Made by a program: the position numbers and the translations under genes. Source: Bacillus sp. S3 (GTDB taxonomy: Bacteria > Bacillota > Bacilli > Bacillales > Cytobacillaceae). Taken from it: 64,000 nucleotides of DNA. The notes under the pieces are model-generated. The model did no database searches and had not been told where the DNA came from. It was given only the letters and a program-made list of their open reading frames with translations. The first letter of the stretch is position 1. The number at the start of each line of letters is the position of its first letter. Shown piece after piece: positions 44,435 to 53,375 of the stretch. The stretch is from NCBI RefSeq assembly GCF_005154805.1, contig NZ_CP039727.1:4523501-4587500 (forward strand). Reading direction: 5' to 3'.

Positions 44435-45313
44435 CTACTCTTTCACCGATCCTAGCATCACTCCTTTCGCAAAGTGTTTTTGTAAGAATGGGTAGACGAT
44501 CAGAATAGGAACGGTAGCAATGAGGATTGCTGCCATTCCAACCGTTTCAGCTGGCGGAGGATTATCCATTCCTGCTTGCATCCCGACATCTAGTAAATTG
44601 CCTTTGTTTAGAATGACCATCTGTCTTAGAACAACCTGAACGGTCCATTTTGCTGGATCACTCAAATAAAGTAATGCTGTGAAATAAGAGTTCCAAATTC
44701 CAACGGCGTAAAACAAGCCAAAGGCTGCTAATGCTGGCTTTGATAATGGGAGAATGATTTTCGCAAAAATTTGCAAATCATTTGCTCCATCAATGATGGC
44801 AGCCTCTGTCAGGTCTACTGGCAAAGCCATGAAAAACTGCCTCATGACAATTAAATTAAACGAGCTTATGGCACCTGGAATAATTAAAGCCCAAAGAGAA
44901 TCCATTAACCCTGTTGCCTGAACAATCATATAGGTTGGGATCATTCCCGCACCAAATACAAATGTAAATAATACAAGAAATACATAAATTTTTTGACCAA
45001 GTATGTTTCTTGATAAGGAATAAGCCATCATCGCCGTCAACATTAAACTAACTAATGTACCTACTATAGTTACATAAACGGTAACTCCAAGTGACCGGAT
45101 GAATTCTTTAGAGCCTAAAATATACTCGTATGCATCTAACACCCATGTTTTCGGAAATAGCAGCAAATCCGATTTTACAAATTCTTCGTACGTTGCAAAC
45201 GATACAACAAACATATAATAAAACGGAAACAACATGGTCAGTGCAATCAGCGCAAGAAGAATGATATTGGTCGTATCTACTATTTTTTCTGATGCTGTTC
45301 TACTCTTTAGCAC
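44435..45313 (-). CDS. Carbohydrate ABC transporter permease (LplC/YtcP type)
   Basis: A 292-residue permease with six membrane helices and the EAA loop EAAIIDGANDLQIFAKIILPLSKPALAA, which binds the ATPase. Start MLKSRTASEKIVDTTNI. It pairs with the permease encoded at 45331 (17-bp gap). Confidence 0.92.
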   Translation of the reverse strand: MLKSRTASEKIVDTTNIILLALIALTMLFPFYYMFVVSFATYEEFVKSDLLLFPKTWVLDAYEYILGSKEFIRSLGVTVYVTIVGTLVSLMLTAMMAYSLSRNILGQKIYVFLVLFTFVFGAGMIPTYMIVQATGLMDSLWALIIPGAISSFNLIVMRQFFMALPVDLTEAAIIDGANDLQIFAKIILPLSKPALAAFGLFYAVGIWNSYFTALLYLSDPAKWTVQVVLRQMVILNKGNLLDVGMQAGMDNPPPAETVGMAAILIATVPILIVYPFLQKHFAKGVMLGSVKE

Positions 45314-45330
45314 GTATAGCCACTCCTTTC

Positions 45331-46308
45331 TTAATAGACTCCCCCGTCCCCGAAGCGTTTCGCTAACCGGTTGGCCGCAACGATTAAGATCAGTCCAATA
45401 ACAGACTTAAACAACCCAACCGCAGTTGCGAAACTAAAATCAGAGTTTTGAATCCCTTTCAGGTAGACAAACGTGTCAAGTACGTTTCCAACATCCATGG
45501 TGAAAGGAGTTAACATTAAGTAAATTTGTTCAAAACCTACGTCCAAAACACTGCCTAGTCTTAGAATTAATAGAATAATAATCGTACTTTTTAGGGCAGG
45601 TAATGTAATATGCCATATCTGTTGCCAACGATTGGCACCATCAACAGCAGCAGCCTCATATAAGCTAGGGCTAATCCCAGATAACGCCGCAAGAAAAATA
45701 ATGGTTCCCCATCCAGATTCCTTCCAAATAACTTCTAGAACCACTAACGGCATAAACCAATGCGGGTCTTGTAAAAAAGGAACTGAGTCCATCCCAAAAA
45801 CACTTCCAAGTAATTTGTTCACAATTCCATCTGATTTTAGTAAAATCGTGACAATCCCGATAACAACCACCCATGATAAGAAATGGGGAACATAAACGAT
45901 GGATTGGATCACTCGTTTATATAAGCTTGATCTCACTTCATTCAGCATGATTGCTAGAATAATAGAGATTGGGAAAGCAAAGACGATTTGCAGAAAAGAC
46001 AGGTATAAGGTATTCCACAATACTCGAATGACTTCTTGATCCTCAAAAATCGTTTTAAAGTGTTTCAATCCCACCCATTCACTATGAAGAAAACCTTGAA
46101 ATGCGCTATAATCTTGAAAAGCAATGATATTTCCAGCCATCGGGATATACCGATAGATAATAAAATAAAGGAGTCCCGGCAGTAACAAAAGATAGAGGTA
46201 TCGCTCTTTCCACAATCTTTTTATCATACTCTTATTGGGTGTGATGTTTACATCTACTTGTCCCTTTAGATTTCCCGTTATTTCTGTTGTTCCTTGTAAA
46301 TTTTCCAT
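45331..46308 (-). CDS. Carbohydrate ABC transporter permease (LplB/YteP type)
   Basis: A 325-residue permease; the EAA motif YEAAAVDGANRWQQIWHITLP is seen near residue 215. The extended N-terminus is typical for LplB-type proteins. No ATPase gene is present in the operon; in bacilli such importers share a general MsmX ATPase encoded elsewhere. Confidence 0.92.
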   Translation of the reverse strand: MENLQGTTEITGNLKGQVDVNITPNKSMIKRLWKERYLYLLLLPGLLYFIIYRYIPMAGNIIAFQDYSAFQGFLHSEWVGLKHFKTIFEDQEVIRVLWNTLYLSFLQIVFAFPISIILAIMLNEVRSSLYKRVIQSIVYVPHFLSWVVVIGIVTILLKSDGIVNKLLGSVFGMDSVPFLQDPHWFMPLVVLEVIWKESGWGTIIFLAALSGISPSLYEAAAVDGANRWQQIWHITLPALKSTIIILLILRLGSVLDVGFEQIYLMLTPFTMDVGNVLDTFVYLKGIQNSDFSFATAVGLFKSVIGLILIVAANRLAKRFGDGGVY

Positions 46309-46342
46309 CTCATTATCACATCCTTCTATGGGCTATTCTTGC

Positions 46343-47062
46343 TTAAGTACTTGATCCAAAATCGCCTTTATTATTTAAAGCAGGGGTTGAATTTCTCTGA
46401 AATAATGCATTGAATCTTACCTGTCTTTTGACAGGACCTTCTCCCTCTCTTCCTTCCACACGTTGAAATACCTTCAAAGATACCCACATGGACAAGCAGG
46501 AGAACAGCCCTACACTAAAGAAGGGAATCATTCCAGGTACAGTAAAAAATAATATATACAGCACATAATACCCAATGATCAGCAGCAGGGTATGAAATGG
46601 GAATGATAAGCCCAGTAATAATGCAATACTAATATATCGAGTGAATGTACCTTCAAAATGGACAAAAACAGGAAAGAGATATAGTAGAATAATCAGAAAC
46701 AAAATACCTAGCATGAAAACAAAGAGTAATAGAAACCAATACATAAATCCATGAGAGAAACGGATTAGGGAAAAGTTTAAGTAAATCAGAAAGCCAGCAG
46801 TGGTCAAAATTAGCCCTAATGCATTTGCCTTCCAAAACTCCTTCCGAAATGCAGTCCAATACAAACGGACATATGACTGGTTATCTTCATTCCCCATGAT
46901 CCATTTACGCGTTACCGTGTAGAGACCAACAGTTGCGGGCATAACCCCCAGCACAATGCCTCCGCAAAATGTTAACCCTATCCAAAGCAATTGGAACTGT
47001 GCAATTCTCATGACTTTCTCAGCCAGTTGATAGAATCCCCCTATAAATCCTCTATTTCCCAT
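46343..47062 (-). CDS. DUF624 (YesL family) membrane protein
   Basis: The 239-residue protein with five to six membrane helices matches YesL/DUF624, often encoded at the head of glycan-utilisation operons in bacilli. Motif AEKVMRIAQFQLLWIGLTFCGGIVLGVMPATVGLYTVTRKWI in the first 50 residues is characteristic (kept here as positions 15-50). Function is unknown. It is the first gene after the operator at 47228 and the promoter at 47322-47350. Confidence 0.85.
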   Translation of the reverse strand: MGNRGFIGGFYQLAEKVMRIAQFQLLWIGLTFCGGIVLGVMPATVGLYTVTRKWIMGNEDNQSYVRLYWTAFRKEFWKANALGLILTTAGFLIYLNFSLIRFSHGFMYWFLLLFVFMLGILFLIILLYLFPVFVHFEGTFTRYISIALLLGLSFPFHTLLLIIGYYVLYILFFTVPGMIPFFSVGLFSCLSMWVSLKVFQRVEGREGEGPVKRQVRFNALFQRNSTPALNNKGDFGSST

Positions 47063-47227
47063 TTAGTATTCTCCCTTTCTAGATGTCACTCATAACCTTT
47101 GTTCTGCTTGGTTTTTGTTTACCTGTCGATGCTCCCTTGCGATGGCCGGAACAGGTACGCATCTACTAATAGAACGCTGGCAATTATAACTTTTGCTCAA
47201 ATATCCATGAGAGTGTTTTCAAAATAA

Positions 47228-47243
47228 TATCCAAACGTTTTCC
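47228..47243. promoter_or_regulatory. LacI-family operator 1
   Basis: TATCCAAACGTTTTCC, identical to the copies at 48765 and 50172. The core AAACGTTT is palindromic. It lies about 80 bp after the promoter at 47322-47350 and before the transporter operon. Confidence 0.75.
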
Positions 47244-47321
47244 ATTCAGCGATAAAAAAAGGATCCTTCATTTTTATCCCTGTACAACGCTTGATCTACA
47301 CAGAAAATTCTAATTAATTTG

Positions 47322-47350
47322 AATATATATGCAACAGGATAACCTGTCAA
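47322..47350 (-). promoter_or_regulatory. SigA promoter of the ABC transporter operon
   Basis: TTGACA (47350-47345) and TATATT (47327-47322) with a 17-bp spacer on the minus strand. Transcription would pass operator 1 before reaching the DUF624 gene; repression could be by roadblock. Confidence 0.75.
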
Positions 47351-47434
47351 CCCATCAACTTATTATATAATCCTTTCCATAAAGAGTTAATAACTCCTGA
47401 TTACTGCCAAGAAGATAGCTTTCAACCCCGCCGT

Positions 47435-48709
47435 TTATCCTTTGAAATTTTCTACCAATATTTCATAGTAATCGTCAATATTAATTGATTTTCCCTGCTG
47501 AAGCCTTGAATCTTCCGCTGCAAATGCCATGAGATGGCTTCTTACCGATGCAGACGCAGAAGAAACGCCGTGCCCGCTATTTCCAAATTGAATTTCACGA
47601 AGGAACGTTCTCATAATACCGTTATCGCCGCCGCCATGTCCGCCGACCGGGTTGTCAAATTTAATGATGGTTTCATGTTTTGTGAGAAAGTCAAAGATAG
47701 AAATACTATTTTCCTCCATATTTCCGCGAATTTCTCCTTTTGTTCCCATGATTTGCACAATCCGCGTCTGTTCTCTCGTGAAGCCGCACATGCTAAAGGT
47801 TGCCGTTGCACCGTCCTCGAATTCCAAATTAACCACTTGGTGATCGACCACATTATTATCTGAGCGGTAGACACATTTTCCATAAGAAGTTTCATTCAAT
47901 GCTTTTATAATGCCTTCATTCGTATAGTCTTCGGTAAATTTCTTAGCCCATCCTTTTCCTTCACCAAGATAATATCTTCCGGCATGGAACGGACATTCAA
48001 ATTCAGCTGGACAGCCGTCTAAACAGCGCTTGGGTGCCCCCGCCGGTGCATTTTCTTCTTTAAAATGCATTAAAGAACCATAGGAGCTGACACGCTTACA
48101 CTCTTTGCCCATCACAAAAGAGATAATATCCATATCATGACAGGATTTCTGCAGGATCATCGGGCTCGACTTCTCTTTATTATTCCAACTACCGCGCACG
48201 AAACTATGAGACATATGCATCACTTCTACATTTTCGTTTAATTGCAGGGACACTACTTCACCAATATCTCCCCTTGCAATTACCTTCTTAATGGTTTGCC
48301 AAAACTCCGTATACCTCAGGACATGGCCGATGGTAAGCTGTCGATTATATTTCTTGGCCTCCTGCTCCATTGCGATACATTCTGCAGGATTCGGTGACAT
48401 TGGTTTTTCCAAAAGAACATGGTAGCCTAACTCCAATGCTTTCATGGTAGGTTTAAAGTGTTGACCATCAAGTGTACAAATAATCGCAATGTCTGCTACC
48501 TTCCCCTTATGCTGAAAGACTTCTTGCCATGATTCATAGCAATGTTCATTAGGAATCTGATGTTCCTGCTGCATGCGTGTTCTTCGCTCGCGAATCGGCT
48601 CTGCTACACCTATAATCTTTAATTCATGAGGATACTCCAACGCGTAAGGTGCATACGCCCTTGCCCCCCGATCACCTGCTCCAATGATGATGGCAGTCAT
48701 TCTGTTCAT
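47435..48709 (-). CDS. Gfo/Idh/MocA family oxidoreductase with cysteine cluster
   Basis: A 424-residue NAD(P)-dependent oxidoreductase. The Rossmann start is MTAIIIGAGDRGARAYAPYA, the family's EKP motif is in VLLEKPMSPNP and the catalytic-region His in SCHDMDIISFVMG. An inserted cysteine cluster, RCLDGCPAEFECPFHAGRYYLG near residues 229-250, is not a core part of the family and may bind a metal. GGHGGGDNGIM follows at about 358. Such enzymes act on sugars or 3-keto-sugars, and some cleave glycosides through oxidation. An operator lies just upstream. Confidence 0.85.
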   Translation of the reverse strand: MNRMTAIIIGAGDRGARAYAPYALEYPHELKIIGVAEPIRERRTRMQQEHQIPNEHCYESWQEVFQHKGKVADIAIICTLDGQHFKPTMKALELGYHVLLEKPMSPNPAECIAMEQEAKKYNRQLTIGHVLRYTEFWQTIKKVIARGDIGEVVSLQLNENVEVMHMSHSFVRGSWNNKEKSSPMILQKSCHDMDIISFVMGKECKRVSSYGSLMHFKEENAPAGAPKRCLDGCPAEFECPFHAGRYYLGEGKGWAKKFTEDYTNEGIIKALNETSYGKCVYRSDNNVVDHQVVNLEFEDGATATFSMCGFTREQTRIVQIMGTKGEIRGNMEENSISIFDFLTKHETIIKFDNPVGGHGGGDNGIMRTFLREIQFGNSGHGVSSASASVRSHLMAFAAEDSRLQQGKSINIDDYYEILVENFKG

Positions 48710-48764
48710 TTTCCTTTTCTCTCCTTCGTCATCCCTTTATTTCTTAATGTAATTTTCCTTATAC

Positions 48765-48780
48765 TATCCAAACGTTTTCC
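48765..48780. promoter_or_regulatory. LacI-family operator 2
   Basis: Second identical TATCCAAACGTTTTCC, in the gap between the lacI-type gene and the Gfo/Idh gene. It is followed, as at the other two sites, by a short stretch ending in TAAAAAAA. Confidence 0.75.
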
Positions 48781-48804
48781 AACATCGGGTAAAAAAAGAA
48801 CCCT

Positions 48805-49854
48805 CTAGGTCCGTTTTATAGTAGAAGATTCACGAAACACCAATTCATAAGGCAAAATAATCTTAAGCGGCAATTTCACTTTCTCTTCAACCATTTCCAT
48901 GATTGCTTTTGCTGCCATTCTTCCCATTTCATATTTGGGGATATCCACGGTTGATAGAGGCGGGGAGGAATACTTCCCCATTTCACTATTATCCACCCCA
49001 AAAAAGGCGATATCCTCTGGGATTTGAAGATCATTTTCAATAACCGCTCTCATGGCGGGAATAGCCATCATATCACTTGCACAAACCATTGCTGTGGGTA
49101 GCCCATCTGGATTCTCTTTTATTAGCCGATTCATTTCTTCATAACTATTATCCATTTGCCATACCGTATTGATCACCCATTGCGGCTGAATCGTTAACCC
49201 TGCTTCATTCATCGCAGTGCGGTACCCTTTATACCGGTGTTCGGCCTGCAAATTTCCAAAACCTTCATCTACACCGCCACCAATAAAGCCAATGTGTTGA
49301 TGCCCTTGGTTGTATAAGTACTGTACCACCTTCTGAATTGCAGTTGACCTGTCATAATCCACAATCGCAATATTCTTATCAGTATAAAAAAAGTCCAACC
49401 CTACAACAGGAAGGTATTGTTGAATATAGTCGATCAGGCTGTCTTCAATCTGATCAATAAGGAGCAATCCCTCAATTCCTGATTCATGTATGGTCTTTTG
49501 TAGCAGTACTTCATTTTCTAACTCATCCTTGGTAATACTTATCAAGGTGTACTCGTGAGCTGCCAGGGTGTCGCGAATGCCTGTATAAATATCAACAAAA
49601 TACGGGTTTACCTCTGCCTTCATGGGCGTGGCAACCCAGCCAATTTCCATCGTTCTAGTCTTACTTGGATTTTTCTTATTTGTCACTAAATTTCGGGCAT
49701 GCTGATTAGGGATATAACCTAACTCCTTGACAGCCTCCCAAATTTTATTTCTTGTTTCCTGATTCACATTTCGTGTTTGGTCATTTTGAATGACGCGCGA
49801 AACAGTAGAGATGGAAACGCCTACATATTCTGCAATATCCTTTAGTCTTGCCAC
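48805..49854 (-). CDS. LacI family transcriptional regulator
   Basis: The 349-residue regulator has the N-terminal LacI helix-turn-helix (MARLKDIAEYVGVSISTVSRVI, residues 1-22) and a sugar-binding core with periplasmic-binding-protein fold (VVGLDFFYTD ... IGFIGGGVDEG ... DIAFFGVDNSEMGKYSSPPLSTV). It should repress the transporter and Gfo/Idh genes and its own gene by binding the three identical 16-bp sites, each of which is located in front of a transcription unit. The ligand is likely an intermediate of glycan breakdown. Confidence 0.93.
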   Translation of the reverse strand: MARLKDIAEYVGVSISTVSRVIQNDQTRNVNQETRNKIWEAVKELGYIPNQHARNLVTNKKNPSKTRTMEIGWVATPMKAEVNPYFVDIYTGIRDTLAAHEYTLISITKDELENEVLLQKTIHESGIEGLLLIDQIEDSLIDYIQQYLPVVGLDFFYTDKNIAIVDYDRSTAIQKVVQYLYNQGHQHIGFIGGGVDEGFGNLQAEHRYKGYRTAMNEAGLTIQPQWVINTVWQMDNSYEEMNRLIKENPDGLPTAMVCASDMMAIPAMRAVIENDLQIPEDIAFFGVDNSEMGKYSSPPLSTVDIPKYEMGRMAAKAIMEMVEEKVKLPLKIILPYELVFRESSTIKRT

Positions 49855-50171
49855 TGCTAATACACCTCAGAATTCTAACTTAGGGCAAATTTTACCTTTT
49901 ATGAATTAATCCAACTATATCACTATTAATAATTTTCCGTCAATAACTCTTTCGATGATTAATTGAAAGATTCAGGTAACTACTATATCTTCTAAACTTT
50001 ATCCTCATTTATCTGGGTTATGGCAGTAATTTGCAATTTCACTGCGTAGTCCAGCCCCGAATTTTCCGATTCGAACCTTATCCGTCTCCATACTCCTCCT
50101 CAAATCTGTATCCTTACGAAACAGTGTTGAATCACCCCCTTGATCTACCCTCGATAGCGTTTTCATGATAT

Positions 50172-50187
50172 TATCCAAACGTTTTCC
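50172..50187. promoter_or_regulatory. LacI-family operator 3
   Basis: Third identical TATCCAAACGTTTTCC. It lies about 95 bp downstream of a minus-strand promoter (TTGACA 50308-50303 and TATATA 50286-50281, 16-bp spacer) that probably drives the lacI gene, showing autoregulation. Confidence 0.75.
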
Positions 50188-50360
50188 GATTGGGTAAAAA
50201 AATACCTTCTCTTAAAAGATGGGAGTTATACCATTTAAAAACATAGGAGCGATTAAATAGAAAATTTCGATTAATACTACTATATATTCCATCAGAATAT
50301 TCTGTCAACACTTATTAATAAATTTAGATTTCTCCATTGTTCTTTGGAATCTTCTTTTAG

Positions 50361-50389
50361 TTGGTGACGGATATGGATTCCGTTATACT
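50361..50389 (+). promoter_or_regulatory. Promoter of the second Gfo/Idh gene
   Basis: TTGGTG (50361-50366) and TATACT (50384-50389), 17-bp spacer, about 45 bp before the AGGGGGA ribosome site. The rest of the 585-bp gap 49855-50439 shows only the promoter and operator of the lacI gene. Confidence 0.6.
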
Positions 50390-50439
50390 AGAGGTAATAA
50401 TAATAGAATAGTCAAAAAATTAATTCGAGGGGGATTATA

Positions 50440-51429
50440 GTGAACATACAGATTGGAATAGTAGGAACGGGGAATTTTGGGTATCACCATGGAGCGATAT
50501 TATCACAAATGGACGGTGTTCAAATTCGCTCTATTTGTGGTACCAGCATAGATAAAGCTGAAAAACTCGCCGCCAAATTTGATGGGGCAAAAGGGTATAG
50601 TCATATAGAGGATATGCTCGATGCTAACGAATTGGATGCTGTATATATCTGTGTTCCCCCTGGAGCACATGGAGAGATAGAACGGGAGTTAGTCCACCGC
50701 TCTATTCCCTTTTTTGTAGAGAAGCCGCTGGGTGTTGACCTGGAAACCCCTCGTAACTTACTAACAGCCATTCAGCAGAAATCATTGATTACCTCGGTTG
50801 GATATCACTTTCGCTATACAGAATCGGTCCAGTTGGTAAAGAAGATGATGAGTGCCTGCACATCTGGGATTACTCTGGGGCAATGGATGGGCACTATGCC
50901 TGGAGTTGACTGGTGGAAAAACCAACGAATATCGGGGGGACAGTTTATCGAACAAACCACCCATATAGTTGATTTACTCCGTTATGTATGTGGAGAAATT
51001 GATGAGGTGTATGCTATGTTTGGCACGAGTGCGACCGCTGAAAAGGATCCATCTATAACAGTAGCTGATGTGGGTACAGTAAATATGGAGCTAAAAAACG
51101 GAACAGTGGCGAACATTGCGAATACTTGCCTTCTTCCCCCTCCCATGTCAAGAACAGGAATGACTTTTTATACCGATCAGGGGACGATCGACTGGTCGCC
51201 ATCCCGGTTAGACGTGAACTTCGAGGGGACACAATCCAAGTTTTCCGATTCTATGAATCCCTATCAAACAGAAAGTGAAGCATTCCTACACGCTGTTAGG
51301 ACGGGGGATTCTTCCCGAATATTATCAGATTATCATGACGCCTATCAGACCCACCGCGTTACCTGTGCGGCATTGGAATCAGCCACCAAAGGCATTCCGA
51401 TTATATTACGTGATGATAATGAAGGGTAA
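50440..51429 (+). CDS. Gfo/Idh/MocA family oxidoreductase
   Basis: A 329-residue NAD(P)-dependent oxidoreductase. Rossmann motif GIVGTGNFGYHHGAIL at residues 6-21, EKP in PFFVEKPLGVD near residue 96, and the substrate-side GGQFIEQTTHIVDLLRYV with catalytic His near 180. It diverges from the lacI gene and presumably works with the same pathway, perhaps oxidising a sugar or its lactone. Unlike the enzyme encoded at 47435, it has no inserted cysteine cluster. The GTG start follows CGAGGGGGAT. Confidence 0.88.
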   Translation: MNIQIGIVGTGNFGYHHGAILSQMDGVQIRSICGTSIDKAEKLAAKFDGAKGYSHIEDMLDANELDAVYICVPPGAHGEIERELVHRSIPFFVEKPLGVDLETPRNLLTAIQQKSLITSVGYHFRYTESVQLVKKMMSACTSGITLGQWMGTMPGVDWWKNQRISGGQFIEQTTHIVDLLRYVCGEIDEVYAMFGTSATAEKDPSITVADVGTVNMELKNGTVANIANTCLLPPPMSRTGMTFYTDQGTIDWSPSRLDVNFEGTQSKFSDSMNPYQTESEAFLHAVRTGDSSRILSDYHDAYQTHRVTCAALESATKGIPIILRDDNEG

Positions 51430-51465
51430 AACCAAAAAGCTCAAGCGCCTTGGCTCTAGCCGGAT

Positions 51466-51640
51466 TCAGACAACTAATCCCAAGTTATCAACAGGGTAAA
51501 TTTTTTTGAAATTCGTTCCTCTTTGCTTCCAATCTGGACGGATAAAAATGTCGCATGGGAACGCGTCTCCATTTTGTTCTAAAATAGCTTTATCTGCCAA
51601 CAGTAGGGCAGCATGTCCACAATGTCCATTTTTAAAGGAG
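51466..51640 (-). other. Possible decayed small gene opposite the gpx leader
   Basis: The minus strand of the 220-bp gap encodes [14 protein letters not shown] and a further stretch with NGDAFPCDIFIRPDWKQ. That looks protein-like, with Cys and His residues, but no start codon or ribosome site fits, since the frame is open into the peroxidase gene. It may be a gene fragment. No function is claimed. Confidence 0.25.
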
Positions 51641-51648
51641 TGAACACA

Positions 51649-52128
51649 ATGAAAACCGTTTATGACTTTCACGTAAATATGCCGAATGGTGAGAGGAAAT
51701 CACTACAAGAATTCGAGGGCAAGCCGCTCCTCATTGTAAATACAGCCAGCAAATGTGGGTTTACGCCGCAATTTGCTGGACTGCAAAAACTATATGATAC
51801 ATATAAAGACCATGGGCTGGAGATATTGGGTTTTCCATGTTCTCAGTTCAACAATCAGGAATTTGCCCAAATTGAAAAAACAACGGAGTTCTGCCAGGTA
51901 AACTACGGAGTAACCTTTCCCATCTTCGCAAAAGTGGAGGTAAACGGCCCAAATGCCGATCCGTTATTCAAGTTTTTAAAAGAAGAAAAGAGAGGTCTTC
52001 TATCTCCTATGATCAAGTGGAATTTCACAAAATTCCTCGTCGATCGAAATGGCCAGGTGATAAAACGCTATGCCCCGACGATCGAGCCACGCAGAATTGA
52101 AGCGGATTTAGCAAAATTATTATCTTGA
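51649..52128 (+). CDS. bsaA: Glutathione peroxidase-type thiol peroxidase
   Basis: The 159-residue protein has the GPx fold: [15 protein letters not shown] with peroxidatic Cys36, [12 protein letters not shown] with the Gln and possible resolving Cys, and WNFTKFLVD with the Trp-Asn pair. Bacterial members use thioredoxin or bacillithiol rather than glutathione. It reduces H2O2 and organic peroxides. The start at 51649 follows AAAGGAG; an upstream ATG 12 codons earlier lacks a site. Single-gene unit with a terminator. Confidence 0.93.
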   Translation: MKTVYDFHVNMPNGERKSLQEFEGKPLLIVNTASKCGFTPQFAGLQKLYDTYKDHGLEILGFPCSQFNNQEFAQIEKTTEFCQVNYGVTFPIFAKVEVNGPNADPLFKFLKEEKRGLLSPMIKWNFTKFLVDRNGQVIKRYAPTIEPRRIEADLAKLLS

Positions 52129-52159
52129 AAAATAGTGGCCTTTGCTTGTGTAAATTGAA

Positions 52160-52194
52160 AACGACTATGTAGAGATGTTCTACATAGTCGTTTG
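52160..52194 (+). terminator. Terminator of the peroxidase gene
   Basis: AACGACTATGTAGA / TCTACATAGTCGTT, 14-bp stem, 5-base loop and TTT. Starts 32 bp after the stop codon. Confidence 0.85.
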
Positions 52195-52231
52195 AGCTTA
52201 TAAATATGAGAAACCCTTATATAGACCGCTT

Positions 52232-52379
52232 CTACATCGGGGTTTGGACCAAAATCCCCGCAATCTTCCATGTAGGGAGGCTCTACTTCGACGTTTGGTC
52301 CATAAAACCTCGCAATTATCCACGTAGAATGTCTCTACTTTGAGGTTTGTGCCGAAAATCCCCGCAATCATCCACGTAG
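52232..52379. repeat. Three tandem 51-52 bp hairpin repeats
   Basis: Units begin at 52232, 52283 and 52335. Each has CTAC...GTAG closing ends and an inner pairing (CGGGG/CCCCG, CGACGTTT/AAACCTCG, GAGGTTT/AAATCCC), then CGCAAT-x-x-TCCA before GTAG. The units differ in sequence but keep pairing, so they form three consecutive stem-loops. Confidence 0.7.
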
Positions 52380-52393
52380 CCAAGCCTCAAACT

Positions 52394-53323
52394 CTATTCC
52401 AATGCCAGCCCTTTATCATCGATTGTGACCACGGGGTCCTTGATGACGCAGTCGATGTGGACACCGGCTTCGTTGGTGCCGCCGAAGGGTTTGTTGCTGC
52501 CGAAGGCGATATGTACGGTTCCATAGACCTTCTCATCTTCTAGGACGTTGCCAGTTAATCGCGCTTTTTTATTGGTGCCGATGCCAAATTCCGCGATGAT
52601 TCGGCCGTTGCCGTCACCGAGTAATTGCAGTAACTGCTGTCCCTGTACGCCGCTGGCATCGATGAGCCTTCCGTTTTTTATGGTTAACAATACTGGTTCG
52701 CTAACGACACCAATTCCTGCAATCGAACCATCGACAAGAATCGTTCCATTGGCGGAATCTTCTAGCGGAGCGATATAGCTTTCACCGGAAGGGAGATTTC
52801 CGGACTCTCCTTTTTCGCGGAATACACCGGTACTCGGGATTCCTTTTCTTCCTTTGATTGAAAATGATAGTTTCGTATCTTCCTTCTCGATCGTAACAAG
52901 TTCCCCCGCCTCAAGCAGCTCACAATAAGAGGCGGTTAACTCTTCTACCTCCGCATAATCGGCCGTAATCGCACCTTCCTCAAGCATATCGATGGTTATT
53001 CCCGGCATGGTTGCGACACGCGCGCCGCAAGCGGAGGCTTCTTTTCGCGCTTTTGTATGGGTTAAAGAATGATGAGTAATGCACAGAACAACCTCCGCCG
53101 CTTTCATCGCTTCGGCAACCGGGCGCGGCGGTTCTTCTCCGGATTTTGTTCGCGTCGCCATTTTCATGACGATTGTTTCATTTCCTAAATGCGCACCTGC
53201 CTGGTCAAACACATCAGCAATTTCACTAGATTCCGAATCGGTCACAATCAGGATATGCTCATTTTCCTTCACGTGTAAATTATGATTCAAGATCGATTTG
53301 GCCACTTCAATTAATTCTTGCAT
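52394..53323 (-). CDS. M29-like leucyl aminopeptidase (thermophilic/NicX-type)
   Basis: A 309-residue protein related to leucyl aminopeptidase T and NicX-type hydrolases. It has an N-terminal domain with EHILIVTDSESSEIAD, then the metal-site region with IAEFGIGTNKKARLTGNVLEDEKVYGTVHIAFG-like motif (residues about 233-265, containing Glu and His ligands) and HIDCVIKDP at the C-terminus with the final His and Asp. It probably hydrolyses amino-terminal or amide bonds of imported peptides or ring-opened amides. It lies downstream of the iclR gene in the same direction (52-bp gap). Confidence 0.8.
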   Translation of the reverse strand: MQELIEVAKSILNHNLHVKENEHILIVTDSESSEIADVFDQAGAHLGNETIVMKMATRTKSGEEPPRPVAEAMKAAEVVLCITHHSLTHTKARKEASACGARVATMPGITIDMLEEGAITADYAEVEELTASYCELLEAGELVTIEKEDTKLSFSIKGRKGIPSTGVFREKGESGNLPSGESYIAPLEDSANGTILVDGSIAGIGVVSEPVLLTIKNGRLIDASGVQGQQLLQLLGDGNGRIIAEFGIGTNKKARLTGNVLEDEKVYGTVHIAFGSNKPFGGTNEAGVHIDCVIKDPVVTIDDKGLALE

Positions 53324-53375
53324 AATACTCCCTCCAAGCCCCTGGTGTTATATTTATTAGCTATCCACTTCAACG

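Noticed and set aside
52232..52379. Possible CRISPR array
   Set aside because: Units are imperfect, internally palindromic along their whole length and have no distinct spacers; no cas gene is near.
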